Shown: positions 23,942-24,228 of the stretch, one piece after another | How positions within the stretch are numbered: position 1 is the stretch's first letter | Layout: each line of letters starts with the position of its first letter | Assembly (NCBI GenBank): GCA_009881125.1 | Contig: WXFH01000008.1 | Span: 1 to 24,228, forward strand | Source of the DNA: Acidaminobacter sp. | Lineage (GTDB): Bacteria > Bacillota_A > Clostridia > Peptostreptococcales > Acidaminobacteraceae | Direction: 5' to 3' | Length of the DNA stretch: 24,228 nucleotides | Position numbers and translations under genes: made by a program | The notes under the pieces: model-generated | What the model was told of the DNA's origin: nothing | Database searches by the model: none | The model's input: the letters and a program-made list of their open reading frames with translations, nothing else

Positions 23942-23970
23942 ATCATATCACTATATGCGGTGATCTACAA
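23942..23970 (-). promoter_or_regulatory. Sigma-A-type promoter of the thioredoxin-family gene
   Basis: TTGTAG (23965-23970) and TATGAT (23942-23947) are 17 bp apart on the minus strand. The spacer is filled by the distal NrdR-like box. Confidence 0.62.
23948..23963. promoter_or_regulatory. NrdR-box-like site before the thioredoxin-family gene (distal)
   Basis: TCACTATATGCGGTGA matches ACACWATATATWGTGT at 11 of 16 positions by my count. It starts exactly 32 bp from the proximal box, about three helical turns, and fills the spacer between -35 and -10. Confidence 0.5.
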
Positions 23971-23992
23971 TAGAAAAGGAAGAAGAAAGGAG

Positions 23993-24056
23993 GGAAACTC
24001 GGTGTCAGACACCCAGTTTCTTTTTTAGGAAACTGGGTGTCTGACACCGAGTTTCC
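23993..24056. repeat. REP-like element: perfect 28-bp inverted repeat, each arm itself palindromic
   Basis: The left arm (23993-24020) and right arm (24029-24056) are perfect inverted copies around TTTTTTAG. Each arm is itself a palindrome: GAAACT, one base, GGTGTC, a central A, GACACC, one base, AGTTTC. The DNA can therefore fold as one long hairpin or as two short ones. This resembles REP-type elements moved by RAYT (Y1-type) transposases. No transposase is in the window. It lies between the rRNA operon terminator and the thioredoxin-gene promoter. Confidence 0.85.
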
Positions 24057-24080
24057 TGACCCCGCCTTCATTTATGCAAT

Positions 24081-24110
24081 AAAAAAAGACACTTGCTTGA
24101 CGCAAATGTC
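24081..24110 (-). terminator. Terminator of the rRNA operon
   Basis: On the minus strand GACATTTGC pairs with GCAAGTGTC (one G-U) around GTCAA, followed by TTTTTTTATT. It lies about 10 nt after the 5S rRNA 3' end. Confidence 0.88.
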
Positions 24111-24120
24111 CGTTTTTATT

Positions 24121-24228
24121 TACCCGGCGACGACTTACTCTCCCAGGGGGCTGCCCCCCAAGTACCATCAGCGATGAAAGGCTTAACTTCTGTGTTCGAG
24201 ATGGGAACAGGTGTGGCCCTTTCTCTAT
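24121..24228 (-). rRNA. rrf: 5S ribosomal RNA, 3' part (5' end outside the window)
   Basis: The minus strand reads the 5S signature CACACCTGTTCCCATCTCGAA, then CACAGAAGTTAAGCC and CGCTGATGGTACTTGGGGGG, and ends GAGAGTAAGTCGTCGCCGGG. About 108 of the usual 117 nt are present; the first few lie beyond the right edge. It is the last gene of an rRNA operon transcribed leftward. The exact 3' end is an estimate. Confidence 0.96.

Noticed and set aside
23993..24056. Reading the large inverted repeat as a CRISPR repeat or an ordinary terminator
   Set aside because: There is one inverted pair and no spacer array. The T run is in the loop, not after the stem, and the rRNA operon already has a terminator at 24081-24110.

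Overview
The window is a contiguous piece of a chromosome from an anaerobic, probably spore-forming Firmicute of the class Clostridia, with roughly 50% GC by eye. The evidence is the sporulation sigma factor SigH, the clostridial gene order carD-yacL-ispD-ispF-proS-gltX-cysS-mrnC-thyX-rlmB-yacP-sigH-tRNA-tuf, a T-box leader, strong AGGAGG ribosome sites, a B12-dependent (class II) ribonucleotide reductase and several iron-sulfur proteins. I cannot name the genus. Almost all genes lie on the minus strand, so transcription runs from high to low coordinates; only two genes (12440-12835 and 16738-17802) are on the plus strand.

Right end (24228 to 19819, reading along the minus strand). A partial 5S rRNA and its terminator close an rRNA operon. 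A perfect 28-bp inverted repeat made of REP-like palindromes follows. Next come a thioredoxin-family gene (WCPDC) and nrdJ, each preceded by a pair of NrdR-box-like sequences placed on the promoter. After the nrdJ terminator there is a 12-bp tandem repeat and a Nif3-family gene.

Middle (19619 to 12289). A two-gene membrane redox module (NapH/NosR-like polyferredoxin plus an anchored protein with a duplicated helical domain) converges on a plus-strand reductive-dehalogenase-like Fe-S/corrinoid protein. Two large hairpins separate them. Then come an EF-G paralogue with altered switch I, radA, and a small unassigned Cys-containing gene on the plus strand.

Left part (12218 to 1). CarD has a good sigma-A promoter. 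It is followed by the PIN-TRAM protein YacL, ispD/ispF (isoprenoid precursors), a proline T-box controlling proS, a small Cys-rich protein, gltX, cysS, mini-RNase III, a small membrane protein, thyX, rlmB, the NYN nuclease yacP, sigH, tRNA-Thr(GGU) and tuf. Gaps in this block are short and several genes overlap by 1-19 nt, so it probably forms a few long transcripts. It joins tRNA charging, rRNA/RNA processing and nucleotide supply, with internal promoters before proS and sigH.

Most of the left part is ordinary conserved synteny. The parts worth a second look are the NrdR-box pairs on nrdJ and the thioredoxin gene, the duplicated-domain protein with its polyferredoxin partner, the RdhA-like protein without a Tat signal, and the REP-like palindrome.
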